A stretch of DNA of 64,000 nt from a virus. Positions 47,397-55,930 of this stretch are shown in pieces; the stretch's first letter is position 1; every line of letters begins with the position of its first letter. The notes under the pieces are model-generated. The model did not search any database. It was not told the DNA's origin and saw only the letters and a list, made by a program, of their open reading frames with translations. A program made the position numbers and the translations under genes. The stretch covers positions 16,695-80,694 of the IMG/VR virus record IMGVR_UViG_3300036715_001783, one strand, 5' to 3'.

Positions 47397-48368
47397 ATGA
47401 TTTTAACAAAAGAAATGTTGCAACAATTGGGTGCTTGTGCTGATGGTATTGAATGGTGTGAGCGAAACAAATTGTTTGGTTTAGATTTATCGTTATTACC
47501 AAAACAACCCACAAAAGATCCACTTGGTTACATTCAGTGGTTAACCAGCAAAACAGTTGGTTATGTGTTCAATGATAAATTTCAGCCACTATCATTCACC
47601 AATGAACGTGGCAAAACCATGTTTTGGAAATATGATAACAGAGGCAACAAAATTGAGTTCATAAGTTCAACTGGGAGTACGCAGCGTTGGACTTATGATG
47701 ATAATAATAACATACTCACTTATGATGACGATTTAGGTTTTAAAAATGTGTATGCTTATGATGAACATAGTAATCGAGTGTCAAAAGGGGTTTGTTCCCC
47801 CAACCACCCAGATTGGACTCTGTTTGCATTTGAATATAACGACAACCATCAATTAATTCGTACAACAGGTGAGATGTATGTTATATCATGTGAATATGAT
47901 GTGAATGGTAACCTGGTATACCGAGCTTATTTTGATGCGACAGGTACACATCTTACGACCTGGGAACGTTGGGAGTATAACAAAGATGGGAATCTCACAA
48001 AACATTGGCTCTCCAGCGGAGAATGGCAATATCGAAAATATGATGAAGAAGGAAGGATTGTGGAAATCAAAGATAGTAGTGGGCAGGACTGTGTCACCAC
48101 ATATCAAACCAGTTTCGAGCCCATTCCACCTCCACAAATAGAAGGATCTATCCGACAATTTTTGGTTGGACCATCTGGGCAATTATTACCACTTCGACAA
48201 TTTGAAGATGGTGAAGTGGTGGATCGTTATGTATATGATGACCACTTTAATTGTATTGAACATGAATCGTGGGGGGATAGTTCGTATTCACTATGTGAAT
48301 ATTGGCCTAATGGCCAATTAAAACAATGGGTGGGTATTGATATTCCCCTTATCGATAATTCTCTGTAA
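47397..48368 (+). CDS. YD-repeat protein B, 323 aa
   Basis: A paralogue of the preceding gene: N-terminal 'LGACADGIEWCERNKLFGLDL' aligns with it, and YD-type repeats ('WKYDNRGNKIEF', 'WTYDDNNNILTY', 'YAYDEHSNRVSK') fill the remainder, ending 'YWPNGQLKQWVGIDIPLID' as in gene A ('YYPNGQLKRANGLHIPLID'). ATG 47397 lies 2 nt after the stop of gene A; a longer frame from 47379 has no site. The shared ends show that whole genes, not single repeats, were duplicated. Confidence 0.75.
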   Translation: MILTKEMLQQLGACADGIEWCERNKLFGLDLSLLPKQPTKDPLGYIQWLTSKTVGYVFNDKFQPLSFTNERGKTMFWKYDNRGNKIEFISSTGSTQRWTYDDNNNILTYDDDLGFKNVYAYDEHSNRVSKGVCSPNHPDWTLFAFEYNDNHQLIRTTGEMYVISCEYDVNGNLVYRAYFDATGTHLTTWERWEYNKDGNLTKHWLSSGEWQYRKYDEEGRIVEIKDSSGQDCVTTYQTSFEPIPPPQIEGSIRQFLVGPSGQLLPLRQFEDGEVVDRYVYDDHFNCIEHESWGDSSYSLCEYWPNGQLKQWVGIDIPLIDNSL

Positions 48369-48863
48369 TATATCTAATAAGATATGTGACTCAAAAAACG
48401 GAATTCTAATCAATTGAATTCCGTTTTTTTCTGCGTATTGTGTTTTTATTTCATCATTTTTCTGAGTACGTTTAAGTGCTTCTTCACCATGTATCGGATT
48501 ATAGTGATACTCCCCATCATACTCAATAATTAGGTTATGCTCAGGTAAATAAAAATCATATCGCAATTGTATATTATGATCGCTAATTAAATCATCAAAT
48601 CTTTGTTGTGGAATGAATTTGATGTTATTACCTGACAGGAATAATGATATTATCTTCTCCTTACTGCTTAGTGGAGTGTTACACGAAACGCATCCTTGTT
48701 TGTGTGAAGTTAAATGATAAGGTCTAATCCAAAAACTCCCATGATCAGGACAAACAATATTTACTTTGGTGCTGTTATTAACATAAACCACCTGTGAGTA
48801 ATCAAACTTGTGTCCATGAACAGCAACTGCCCTTTCAATAAACTCATCAGTTGATAATACCAT
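48318..48863 (-). CDS. homing endonuclease, DUF723 module plus Vsr-like domain
   Basis: Minus strand, 181 aa. One DUF723-type module ('RAVAVHGHKFDYSQVVYVN' through 'GCVSC') precedes a nuclease domain 'RYDFYLPEHNLIIEYDGEYHY' with the D..E-Y-D-G-x-x-H pattern and 'DEIKTQYAEKNG'. It is smaller than the related plus-strand enzymes. Its C-terminus encodes the terminator used by the convergent YD gene. Its orientation marks it as an intruder. Confidence 0.82.
   Translation of the reverse strand: MVLSTDEFIERAVAVHGHKFDYSQVVYVNNSTKVNIVCPDHGSFWIRPYHLTSHKQGCVSCNTPLSSKEKIISLFLSGNNIKFIPQQRFDDLISDHNIQLRYDFYLPEHNLIIEYDGEYHYNPIHGEEALKRTQKNDEIKTQYAEKNGIQLIRIPFFESHILLDILQRIIDKGNINTHPLF
48393..48429 (+). terminator. 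bidirectional terminator inside a convergent gene
   Basis: AAAAAACGGAATTC (48393-48406) and GAATTCCGTTTTTT (48416-48429) form a 14-bp stem flanked by A and T tracts, effective in both directions. It lies in the 3' coding part of the minus-strand endonuclease. Confidence 0.88.
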
Positions 48864-48929
48864 TGTTGATTTCCTATGATTTATAGAGTAATATAATATT
48901 ATTTATTACACACTAAAAAGGGGGAGTTT

Positions 48930-49112
48930 ATGCATACAACCACTCGAGTATTAACAACAGATGACACCACTTGGTTATTAGAAGGGGTAAAACAAGAATT
49001 GTCACAACTACAAGAACAGGTTAATCAATTAAGAAAAGAGAACCAACAGTTGAATAATAGAGTGAATACTCTTACTAAAGCGGTTCATCACCAAACACAA
49101 GGGATGTATTAA
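48930..49112 (+). CDS. coiled-coil small protein, 60 aa
   Basis: Heptad pattern with Leu/Val from about residue 17 to 50 ('LSQLQEQVNQLRKENQQLNN') predicts a leucine-zipper-like coiled coil. GGGGGAG precedes the start. It overlaps the next start by 1 nt. Possibly a dimerising regulator; no DNA-binding basic region is seen. Confidence 0.6.
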   Translation: MHTTTRVLTTDDTTWLLEGVKQELSQLQEQVNQLRKENQQLNNRVNTLTKAVHHQTQGMY

Positions 49113-49327
49113 TGAGACTCCTGTCAAGTATGTTGTGGGCATCGGATAATATACAAATAGGGAATATTGGAGCCAGACACTACATCAAATTCACATTACA
49201 TACACCAAAACAAAAAGATAGTCTAGTTGATTATTATGTGGAAAGTTATCACTCTATTGAAGATATGTTAATTGAAGCTAACCATTTTATTATAACCAAT
49301 GCTAAACCCTCTTGTGTTCCAAAGTGA
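49112..49327 (+). CDS. hypothetical protein, 71 aa
   Basis: Starts on the last base of the previous stop (TAATG). Small soluble protein of mixed character, not recognised. Confidence 0.55.
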   Translation: MRLLSSMLWASDNIQIGNIGARHYIKFTLHTPKQKDSLVDYYVESYHSIEDMLIEANHFIITNAKPSCVPK

Positions 49328-49363
49328 CATCATAAATATCTGTATACTCAAAATGGATATGAT

Positions 49364-49582
49364 ATGGACTACGAGAGATTATTAGATTTGGCTGGAATTG
49401 ATGGAATTGATTCCACAAATAAAAGAGCAAATAGGTTAGCTCGTGAAATTTTAGTATCAGCTACCCCTTTGGTCGAACGAACACATGATGTGCTTCAAAA
49501 CCTTGATCCTGTTAAGGATAAGTTGATAAGGGAAACGGTTGTTAATAATTTATTAAGAGCAATCAAACAACAATTATTATAG
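49364..49582 (+). CDS. hypothetical protein, 72 aa
   Basis: Helical, with alternating charged and hydrophobic residues; no known motif. A short intergenic region with GGATATGAT precedes the start. Not recognised. Confidence 0.55.
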   Translation: MDYERLLDLAGIDGIDSTNKRANRLAREILVSATPLVERTHDVLQNLDPVKDKLIRETVVNNLLRAIKQQLL

Positions 49583-49597
49583 TATAAGGAACATACC

Positions 49598-49819
49598 ATG
49601 ACTCAAGCAGACACAATTACCAAAATTACCAACTATTTACACAATAACAATACCCAATTGGTGGATGTGCATGTTGGAACTATGATATGTTTCATTGTTA
49701 AACATGCTGAACCATTTGTTTTGGACAGTTTACCCACATTCAACTCATCCATTAATGTAAGACACATATTACCATCCGTTAAAGAAAAATATCATTATAT
49801 TTTGGTTGATAAGGTATAG
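49598..49819 (+). CDS. hypothetical protein, 73 aa
   Basis: Preceded by TAAGGAACATACC. Small soluble protein, not recognised. Its stop overlaps the -35 box of the rIIA promoter. Confidence 0.55.
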   Translation: MTQADTITKITNYLHNNNTQLVDVHVGTMICFIVKHAEPFVLDSLPTFNSSINVRHILPSVKEKYHYILVDKV

Positions 49820-49848
49820 TTGATTTTGTTGTTATTATTCTCTATAAT
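49820..49848 (+). promoter_or_regulatory. promoter of rIIA
   Basis: TTGATT (49820-49825) and TATAAT (49843-49848), 17-nt spacer. Confidence 0.7.
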
Positions 49849-49877
49849 GATGTTTTACATCAATATGGAGAATAATA

Positions 49878-52067
49878 ATGATACTCACTACAGCCACCAC
49901 TGTTGTTGAACGGTCTGGTACTACCCAAGAACATGCATTTACGATTAAAGCAACTGCATCTGCCTTCCAAATTCTTTCTTCTGGTTTATATAGCGATAAG
50001 ATTCTTGCAATTATTCGAGAATTGAGTGCCAATGCATATGATTCCCATGTTGCAGCTGGTAAAAAGCATGTACCAATTGAAGTTAAACTACCAAGCACGT
50101 TTGATGCTACCTTTTATGTTAAAGATTTTGGTATTGGATTAAGCCATGAGCAAGTTATCTCATTGTATTCCACCTACTTCGACTCCACAAAACAAGATAG
50201 TAACGACTTTATTGGTGCACTTGGTTTGGGAAGTAAAAGTCCTTTTAGTTATACCACTGCATTCAATGTTGAATCAAGGTATGATGGTATTCGCCATGTG
50301 TACTCCTGTTTTATTAATGAGAATCAGTTACCGTCTATCGTAAAGTTGAGTGAAGTTGCAATGGTTCCTGGTGAAGAAAATGGAATGACTATTTCGTTGT
50401 CAGCTAAACAGGATGATTTTTCTCGTTTTGAAACAGCTGCCAAGAAAACGTATATGTATTATGACCCATTACCTGAAATAGTTGGTCGCTCCACATTTGC
50501 TCCATATTCATTATCTCACACTGTTGTTGGTTCCAATTGGAAAATTAGACACAGTGACTATTATGCGTCAATGTATGGACCACATGTGGTTCAAGGATTT
50601 ATTACATATCCAATTGATAGATCAGCAATAACAGCACAAGGGTTGTCAGTAACCGCACAAGCACTGGTAGATGTTGCAATTGACTTTACAGTTCCAATTG
50701 GACAAGTTGAGGTAGCAGCTTCAAGAGAAGCACTATCATATAGCAAACAAACCACCAGTAACATTGTAAACATATTTGAAGTTGCTGCCACAGAAATTTA
50801 TGAGTCGTTCCAAGTGGCATTTGACAAATGTTCCTCTTTGTGGGAAGTTGGGTTGTTGTTTGAAGAACTAACCACCTCTCCATCGAAAGAGTTTAACGAG
50901 TTGTTTCTTAAATTTGACAAGTCCCAACCATTTACATGGAAGGGCCATATTGTACGAGATAAGATTAGAATAGACCTATCCAACATCACCTATACAAAAA
51001 TACAACAATTTAGTGTTATTAATGGTGGTTCGAGAATATCCATGAACCGAGACTGGTTGCCTGGCAGGGGTAGTGATAGTTTTGACATTCCAATCGGTAA
51101 AAATGTGCGTGTTATGGTTGATGATACATTTGTTGCAACTCGTGAAGTGTGTCGCAAATATATCAACTCTTTTTCGGTAGGTAAGATTACATTAATTGTA
51201 ATCAAACCTATTATTAAAAAACATAAAAACCAACTAGAACTTGACCGTATATTGGAAAGTATTGGTATAGAGGAGTATGTATTAGCATCTGATTGTGTTG
51301 ATAGTGTAGATGTTAAACCTCGTTCCAAACCAATCAAACGAGAAAAAACTGAACGGTTAGTTTGGACTCCAGTTGAAACCGTTGATCGATACTATCAATA
51401 TCCAACACATGGTAAGAATCATTGGGACCTTGATAGTATTGATATTAGTGCAGGTGGATATTATGTTGCTGTTAATCGATATACTCCATATTATAACAAC
51501 CAACCATATACAGTATTTAAAGACTTAATTAAGTACAGCACTCTTATTGGTTTAATTCCAAAAGGAACTCCTATTTACGGTTTACCAATAGCAGAAGTAG
51601 CTAAACTTGGCACTGGTTCTCAATGGATCAATGTTGTGGATATGTTAAAAACACAATTTGAGCAATTCTTGCTTGATACTAATGATGGTATCAATGCCTG
51701 TTACGAGGTTACAGATTTCAAAAGCAAAATAGGAGCTACCACTCATCATGTGTTGTGTAGCTATCATGATACAAAAAGTCCTTGGACCTTTGTTGGAGAT
51801 TTTAACACCTTTTGGGATAATGTGGTCCGAATTACTAACACTGCTCAATCAATAAATCGTGATCATGTGAATAAAGTGGCTAATGTGTTCCAGATTAAAT
51901 TGAACAGTTATACCAGTACGAATTCACTATATGAACAGTGGACCAAATTAAAAGATACCTATTCAATGTTGAGTTTTGTTGAAGATGGTGGGCTTGATAC
52001 AGAAGATGATGTACAAAAACTGGTAACTTATATTAATTTGGTAGATCTCCCATCTATTGACATTTAG
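49878..52067 (+). CDS. rIIA: RIIA-like protein, GHKL ATPase fold
   Basis: The 729-aa protein begins with a GHKL ATPase domain: 'IRELSANAYDSH' (motif N, about residue 48), 'YVKDFGIGLSHEQV' (G1, about 84), and 'IGALGLGSKSPFSYT' (G2). This matches the N-terminus of T4 rIIA. In T4, rIIA and rIIB act in lysis timing and exclusion by lambda Rex and associate with the membrane. Length equals T4 rIIA (725 aa). rIIB follows, as in T4. It has its own promoter with GGAGAATAAT ribosome site. Confidence 0.93.
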   Translation: MILTTATTVVERSGTTQEHAFTIKATASAFQILSSGLYSDKILAIIRELSANAYDSHVAAGKKHVPIEVKLPSTFDATFYVKDFGIGLSHEQVISLYSTYFDSTKQDSNDFIGALGLGSKSPFSYTTAFNVESRYDGIRHVYSCFINENQLPSIVKLSEVAMVPGEENGMTISLSAKQDDFSRFETAAKKTYMYYDPLPEIVGRSTFAPYSLSHTVVGSNWKIRHSDYYASMYGPHVVQGFITYPIDRSAITAQGLSVTAQALVDVAIDFTVPIGQVEVAASREALSYSKQTTSNIVNIFEVAATEIYESFQVAFDKCSSLWEVGLLFEELTTSPSKEFNELFLKFDKSQPFTWKGHIVRDKIRIDLSNITYTKIQQFSVINGGSRISMNRDWLPGRGSDSFDIPIGKNVRVMVDDTFVATREVCRKYINSFSVGKITLIVIKPIIKKHKNQLELDRILESIGIEEYVLASDCVDSVDVKPRSKPIKREKTERLVWTPVETVDRYYQYPTHGKNHWDLDSIDISAGGYYVAVNRYTPYYNNQPYTVFKDLIKYSTLIGLIPKGTPIYGLPIAEVAKLGTGSQWINVVDMLKTQFEQFLLDTNDGINACYEVTDFKSKIGATTHHVLCSYHDTKSPWTFVGDFNTFWDNVVRITNTAQSINRDHVNKVANVFQIKLNSYTSTNSLYEQWTKLKDTYSMLSFVEDGGLDTEDDVQKLVTYINLVDLPSIDI

Positions 52068-52085
52068 ATATTATCAGTATATAAT
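52057..52085 (+). promoter_or_regulatory. promoter of rIIB
   Basis: TTGACA (52057-52062) and TATAAT (52080-52085), 17-nt spacer; the -35 lies in the last codons of rIIA. Confidence 0.75.
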
Positions 52086-52116
52086 AACGACTTGAAATGA
52101 CAAAAAGGAGAAAAAT

Positions 52117-53511
52117 ATGACGGACAGTAATAACTCATTCATCATTACACCTTCCGCTTTATCGGTGGTAATTGATGGTAAACCGTATGCTGTAGACAAT
52201 CAGCATCCTAATTATGAACAAATTGTGAATGCCATCAAACGGGGTGTTTGGGGAATTGTTCCTAATTTGATTAACGTTGGAAAAACCTTCCAAACATTTG
52301 CTGAAAACACAGATATTTTGGTGGATATGGCAGGTGAATCTATTTGGTACAAGGGTGAACGAGTCCATAACACTATGGTTCAACATATTTTGAGTATGAT
52401 TAAGGAAGGGTTTGATGCTACACCAATGACCAATTTCTTACAAAATATGTATGATAATGTTTCCAAGAAAGCCATTAACGAGTTGTATTCGTTCTTGGAA
52501 TATGGCAAGATGCCCATCACAGGTGATGGCTATTTTTTAGCTTACAAACGTGTAAATGTTGACTATACCAGTTGTTTTGATGGAGTTACAGAAAACAAAA
52601 TTGGTACTGTTGTTGATATGCCACGAAACCAAGTTGATGATAGAAGTCATGTAACTTGTTCTCAAGGGCTTCATATCTGCTCATTTGAGTACCTGCGACA
52701 TTATCGTGGTGCAAGAGTTATTGTGGTAAAGGTAAATCCTGCTGATGTGGTTAGTATTCCAACTGATTACAATAATACAAAAGCTCGTGTGTGTCGATAT
52801 GAAGTGGTTGGAGAATTAACATTTGAAGAAGCTGGTTTAGATTCCCACACATTCGGAAAATCTGTTATCAATGAATTTGACCAAGGGGTAACAAAACCTT
52901 ATGTGGATGAACTTATTGAACCAGTAGATATTATTCAAGTGCCTCCATTTAAAACTGATGATGGCTCATTATTCCCATCTCATTTTGAACTGGATGCTCC
53001 AGAAGAATTACAAGAAGTGATACAATCTGGTGAGTTATCTGACTGGCTACAAGAACAGATAACATCTGGAGCTGCAACCATTCTGGCAATAGATACTGGT
53101 GATGCATTTGATAGTACTTTGTCAGCATTAACAGCCTCTAACGAAGCAGAAACAGGTCTTGTTGAATTCTTAAGATATTGTATTGCTGCTGATAAAGAAG
53201 GTTCTGTAATCATGCCTAGCGATGGTAGTGATGGTGGTACTGTAAAAATTAAGTGGCCAGAATTGGATACTTCTGCCACTGATATGTTAGCTACCACGTT
53301 TCACACAAGTGTATCTAATTATTACAAGGTTGGCTATACAAATGGATATCGACATGGTAGGGATAAATTACCAGTTGCTTGTGCGTCAACCACAGTATCT
53401 GCACCCGATTTGACGGTACAGGATATTATGGATTTGAATGCTGGCTACAGTATTGGTTATGTTGATGGCAAAACCACAAAAAACGTAAATTTGAAAAAAC
53501 AAGTGAAGTAA
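52117..53511 (+). CDS. rIIB: RIIB-like protein
   Basis: The 464-aa protein matches the T4 rIIB pattern: an N-terminal 'HPNYEQIVNAIKRG', a helical region, 'FLEYGKMPITGDGYFLAYKRV' and 'DDRSHVTCSQGLHICSFEYL', and 'RVCRYEVVGEL'. It is longer than T4 rIIB (312 aa) because of a C-terminal extension (about 290-464) that I do not recognise. It follows rIIA, as expected, but has a separate promoter and AAAAAGGAG ribosome site. Confidence 0.9.
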   Translation: MTDSNNSFIITPSALSVVIDGKPYAVDNQHPNYEQIVNAIKRGVWGIVPNLINVGKTFQTFAENTDILVDMAGESIWYKGERVHNTMVQHILSMIKEGFDATPMTNFLQNMYDNVSKKAINELYSFLEYGKMPITGDGYFLAYKRVNVDYTSCFDGVTENKIGTVVDMPRNQVDDRSHVTCSQGLHICSFEYLRHYRGARVIVVKVNPADVVSIPTDYNNTKARVCRYEVVGELTFEEAGLDSHTFGKSVINEFDQGVTKPYVDELIEPVDIIQVPPFKTDDGSLFPSHFELDAPEELQEVIQSGELSDWLQEQITSGAATILAIDTGDAFDSTLSALTASNEAETGLVEFLRYCIAADKEGSVIMPSDGSDGGTVKIKWPELDTSATDMLATTFHTSVSNYYKVGYTNGYRHGRDKLPVACASTTVSAPDLTVQDIMDLNAGYSIGYVDGKTTKNVNLKKQVK

Positions 53512-53532
53512 CAACACTGAAATAAACCAATC

Positions 53533-53562
53533 GAATGAGGTGGCTTGATACCCACCTCATTC
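53533..53562 (+). terminator. 11-bp hairpin after rIIB
   Basis: GAATGAGGTGG (53533-53543) and CCACCTCATTC (53552-53562) flank the loop CTTGATAC. It lacks a T tract, so termination may be partial. Confidence 0.6.
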
Positions 53563-53592
53563 ACATATTATCACAACTATAAGGAACAACAC

Positions 53593-54155
53593 ATGAAAAA
53601 AATATTAAGAATTGCAACATTGTTATTAGCCATGGTGTTAGTTCCAACTGCATCATTCGCTGACAACTCAGCCATACCAGGTTGGGACAATTTAAATGAT
53701 GCACAGCAGTTGACAAACAAGAAACACACAAAGAAACACAAAAACCAATCATTAGTCCTGATAATGTGAATAGTTGGGTAGATGTTGGTAAGAATATTGG
53801 ATTGGCTTTTGGTGGTGCAGCTAAAGAATTGGGGTTGGCCGTAAATGAGTTCATTCATTCCCCAATTGGTGTATTGGCAGTGGTACTAATTGTGTGGAAT
53901 TTTATTGGAGGCGCTATATTGCATATTTTAGCGGGTTTGGTTATCCTTTTGTTTGCAGTTTGGTTCGTACGATGGCACTACGATGTTACAACCAATAAAA
54001 TAATTGTGTATGACCCAATTACAAAGAACATTTTTGGTAATAGAGTTGTTACTGGTATACAACGTGATGGTGTTGACGGTGATTGGGCAGGGATATATGT
54101 TGCTATCTATTTTATTACTGGTGCTGTATCTATCATACTGTTTGTCTCGGCCTAA
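53593..54155 (+). pseudogene. signal-peptide membrane protein with frameshift
   Basis: ATG 53593 (AAGGAAC upstream) reads a signal peptide ending 'PTASFA' and 'DNSAIPGWDNLNDAQQ', then runs into a non-coding-like frame ending at TGA 53767. Another frame, open from 53700, gives 'KQETHKETQKPIISPDNVNSW' and continues as a protein with two or more membrane spans ('VLAVVLIVWNFIGGAILHI') to 54155. A -1 shift (or a one-base indel) in the A-rich tract 53710-53745 would give one protein of about 185 aa. No classic slippery heptamer is present. Confidence 0.6.
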
Positions 54156-54159
54156 TATT

Positions 54160-54780
54160 ATGAGACCGTATTCTCAGACATTAGATGGTTACCTGAAAAG
54201 AGCCTACGAAATTATGTCACAGTTGGCTAAGTATCACACTACCCCAGAAGCTGATATACTAATAAAACATATGTCTGATACATTGATCGCCATTGCTAAT
54301 AATCCAAATGGCGATCGGTACATGGAGTTCTCTGAATATAACACCAGATATGGATATGCCAACTCAATTGTTGGCATAGTCGGAGAATCAATTGTTGCAC
54401 TAAATCTGATGGGGCTGTCTGATGGCCCCATCAGAATTGCAACAACAGATATTGACCAGGATATAAATGCAACTGATATGTGGTTCATTGTTGGTAGCAC
54501 TGAACAATCAGTCCAAGTCAAATCTGTTATAATGGTGAATGAGTTGTTAACTAGACCAACTCAATATCTTAACATGAAAACAGATTGGATATCATTAATC
54601 GATATTGATGAGTATCATCACTATTTGTGTACCCCTCAAATGTTGAACCTATTGATACACAAAGGAGTAACTAATCACGAAGGGCTAAAAGAAATTGGAG
54701 CATATTGGGACAATCTGGACCTATATGGGACTCCAGCTGATAGGTTGGTTCGTAATATTAAACATAAACAAGGTGGATAG
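54160..54780 (+). CDS. hypothetical protein, 206 aa
   Basis: ATG 54160 is preferred over an upstream in-frame ATG inside the previous gene. An alpha-helical soluble protein with no motif I recognise and no membrane segments. The end is basic. It is followed by a small gene 3 nt downstream. Confidence 0.6.
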   Translation: MRPYSQTLDGYLKRAYEIMSQLAKYHTTPEADILIKHMSDTLIAIANNPNGDRYMEFSEYNTRYGYANSIVGIVGESIVALNLMGLSDGPIRIATTDIDQDINATDMWFIVGSTEQSVQVKSVIMVNELLTRPTQYLNMKTDWISLIDIDEYHHYLCTPQMLNLLIHKGVTNHEGLKEIGAYWDNLDLYGTPADRLVRNIKHKQGG

Positions 54781-54783
54781 CTG

Positions 54784-55134
54784 ATGAAACCATTAGAATG
54801 ATTTATACAAGAAGCTGTAACATACGAGTTGGGTCCAATTGAAATTAAAGATGATTTGCGAAGTCATCGAACACTAACATTGGATATTTGTGGTGAACCA
54901 TTAGTCGATGCTATCTTCTTATATGGTAAAGAAGCTGCTATTAAAATGATTAGTGAGCACCTGGTTAATTTGTTTATCACCAACAATGTTGGTATTGATT
55001 GGTGTATGGCTCCAGATCAGTTGGAGGAGTTGCTCCAACCAATAAAACGAATTCCAGCCATACAAAACAAATTGCAGGAAATTCATGATTCAGAACAAGC
55101 TGTTAACAAAATTATAAGAAACTTACAATTATAG
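54784..55134 (+). CDS. hypothetical protein with TGA at codon 6
   Basis: ATG 54784 opens 'MKPLE', then TGA (54799-54801), then 'FIQEAVTYELGPIEIKDDL' and so on to TAG 55134. The only alternative start in frame is TTG 54829 without a binding site. Reading TGA as Trp gives 'MKPLEWFIQEAV', an unremarkable N-terminus. The remaining protein (about 116 aa) is helical and unrecognised. Confidence 0.5.
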
Positions 55135-55200
55135 TGTGTTGATTTGTGTTTAAAAGATGAGTAAAATATCAATTTTATCATAGTTTATAGGAGTATTAAC

Positions 55201-55506
55201 ATGAGTATTGCAGTGACAAATGACGAATTGGCAAATATCATTCGTCTATATAATAAGTCGCAAATTTTTAGTGTGACTTTCGTCAAAAGAACAACTGGCA
55301 CTACCCGTAGGATGGTTTGCAGAAAAGGTGTTCATTCATATACAACTGGTGGGTCACTTCCATATGAACCAACTAATATGGGATTGGTTGGTGTGTTTGA
55401 TTTCTTCAAACGAGCCTACCGAATGGTGAATCTGGAAGACCTAACAGAAGCAAAAATCGCAGGGAACCATTATATTGTAACTCCCCAACAAATTACCCCC
55501 AATTGA
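55201..55506 (+). CDS. SH3-like small protein, 101 aa
   Basis: 'QIFSVTFVKRTTGTTRRMVCRKGV' and 'YRMVNLEDLTEAKIAGNHYIV' match small phage proteins with an SH3-like beta-barrel of unknown role that occur widely in T4-like genomes. TAGGAG precedes the start. No catalytic residues are seen; nucleic-acid binding is a common guess. Confidence 0.6.
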   Translation: MSIAVTNDELANIIRLYNKSQIFSVTFVKRTTGTTRRMVCRKGVHSYTTGGSLPYEPTNMGLVGVFDFFKRAYRMVNLEDLTEAKIAGNHYIVTPQQITPN

Positions 55507-55530
55507 TTTACTCAATTATTTGAGTATAAT
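55503..55530 (+). promoter_or_regulatory. sigma70-type promoter
   Basis: TTGATT (55503-55508) and TATAAT (55525-55530), 16-nt spacer, before the gene at 55566. Confidence 0.65.
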
Positions 55531-55565
55531 ACATCACATAGAGTTAATCACACAGAAGCTTTAAG

Positions 55566-55868
55566 ATGGTTTGGGAAACAGAAACTTTTGAAGGGCCAGT
55601 AGATGATTGGAAAAACCAAATCATTAGTGAAATTGGTGAACAATTTGTTTATTTCAGAGAAACGGGTGCTCAAGGATGGAGTAAATTGGTAGTTAACAAT
55701 GGTGTGCCTGACTTTGAACCATCAAGTGGCCCACACTACATTGATGTTGCACCAAGAAATGATCATCCTTTTCAATCAGCTTGTAAATTGGTTGGAACGT
55801 ACAATGTGTACACATCTGTTGGTAAATTTTTTCGTTGGGTGGTTATCAAATCTTCTCCTGTTGATTAA
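55566..55868 (+). CDS. hypothetical protein, 100 aa
   Basis: Soluble mixed alpha/beta protein with several Trp, not recognised. It has its own promoter; the ribosome site is weak (AAGCTTTAAG). Confidence 0.55.
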   Translation: MVWETETFEGPVDDWKNQIISEIGEQFVYFRETGAQGWSKLVVNNGVPDFEPSSGPHYIDVAPRNDHPFQSACKLVGTYNVYTSVGKFFRWVVIKSSPVD

Positions 55869-55888
55869 ATGATAAATTGCAGTATAAT
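55861..55888 (+). promoter_or_regulatory. sigma70-type promoter
   Basis: TTGATT (55861-55866) and TATAAT (55883-55888), 16-nt spacer, before the 392-aa gene. Confidence 0.65.
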
Positions 55889-55930
55889 ACGACTTATAGT
55901 ATTTCATTCATAAATAAAGAGTAATTCATC

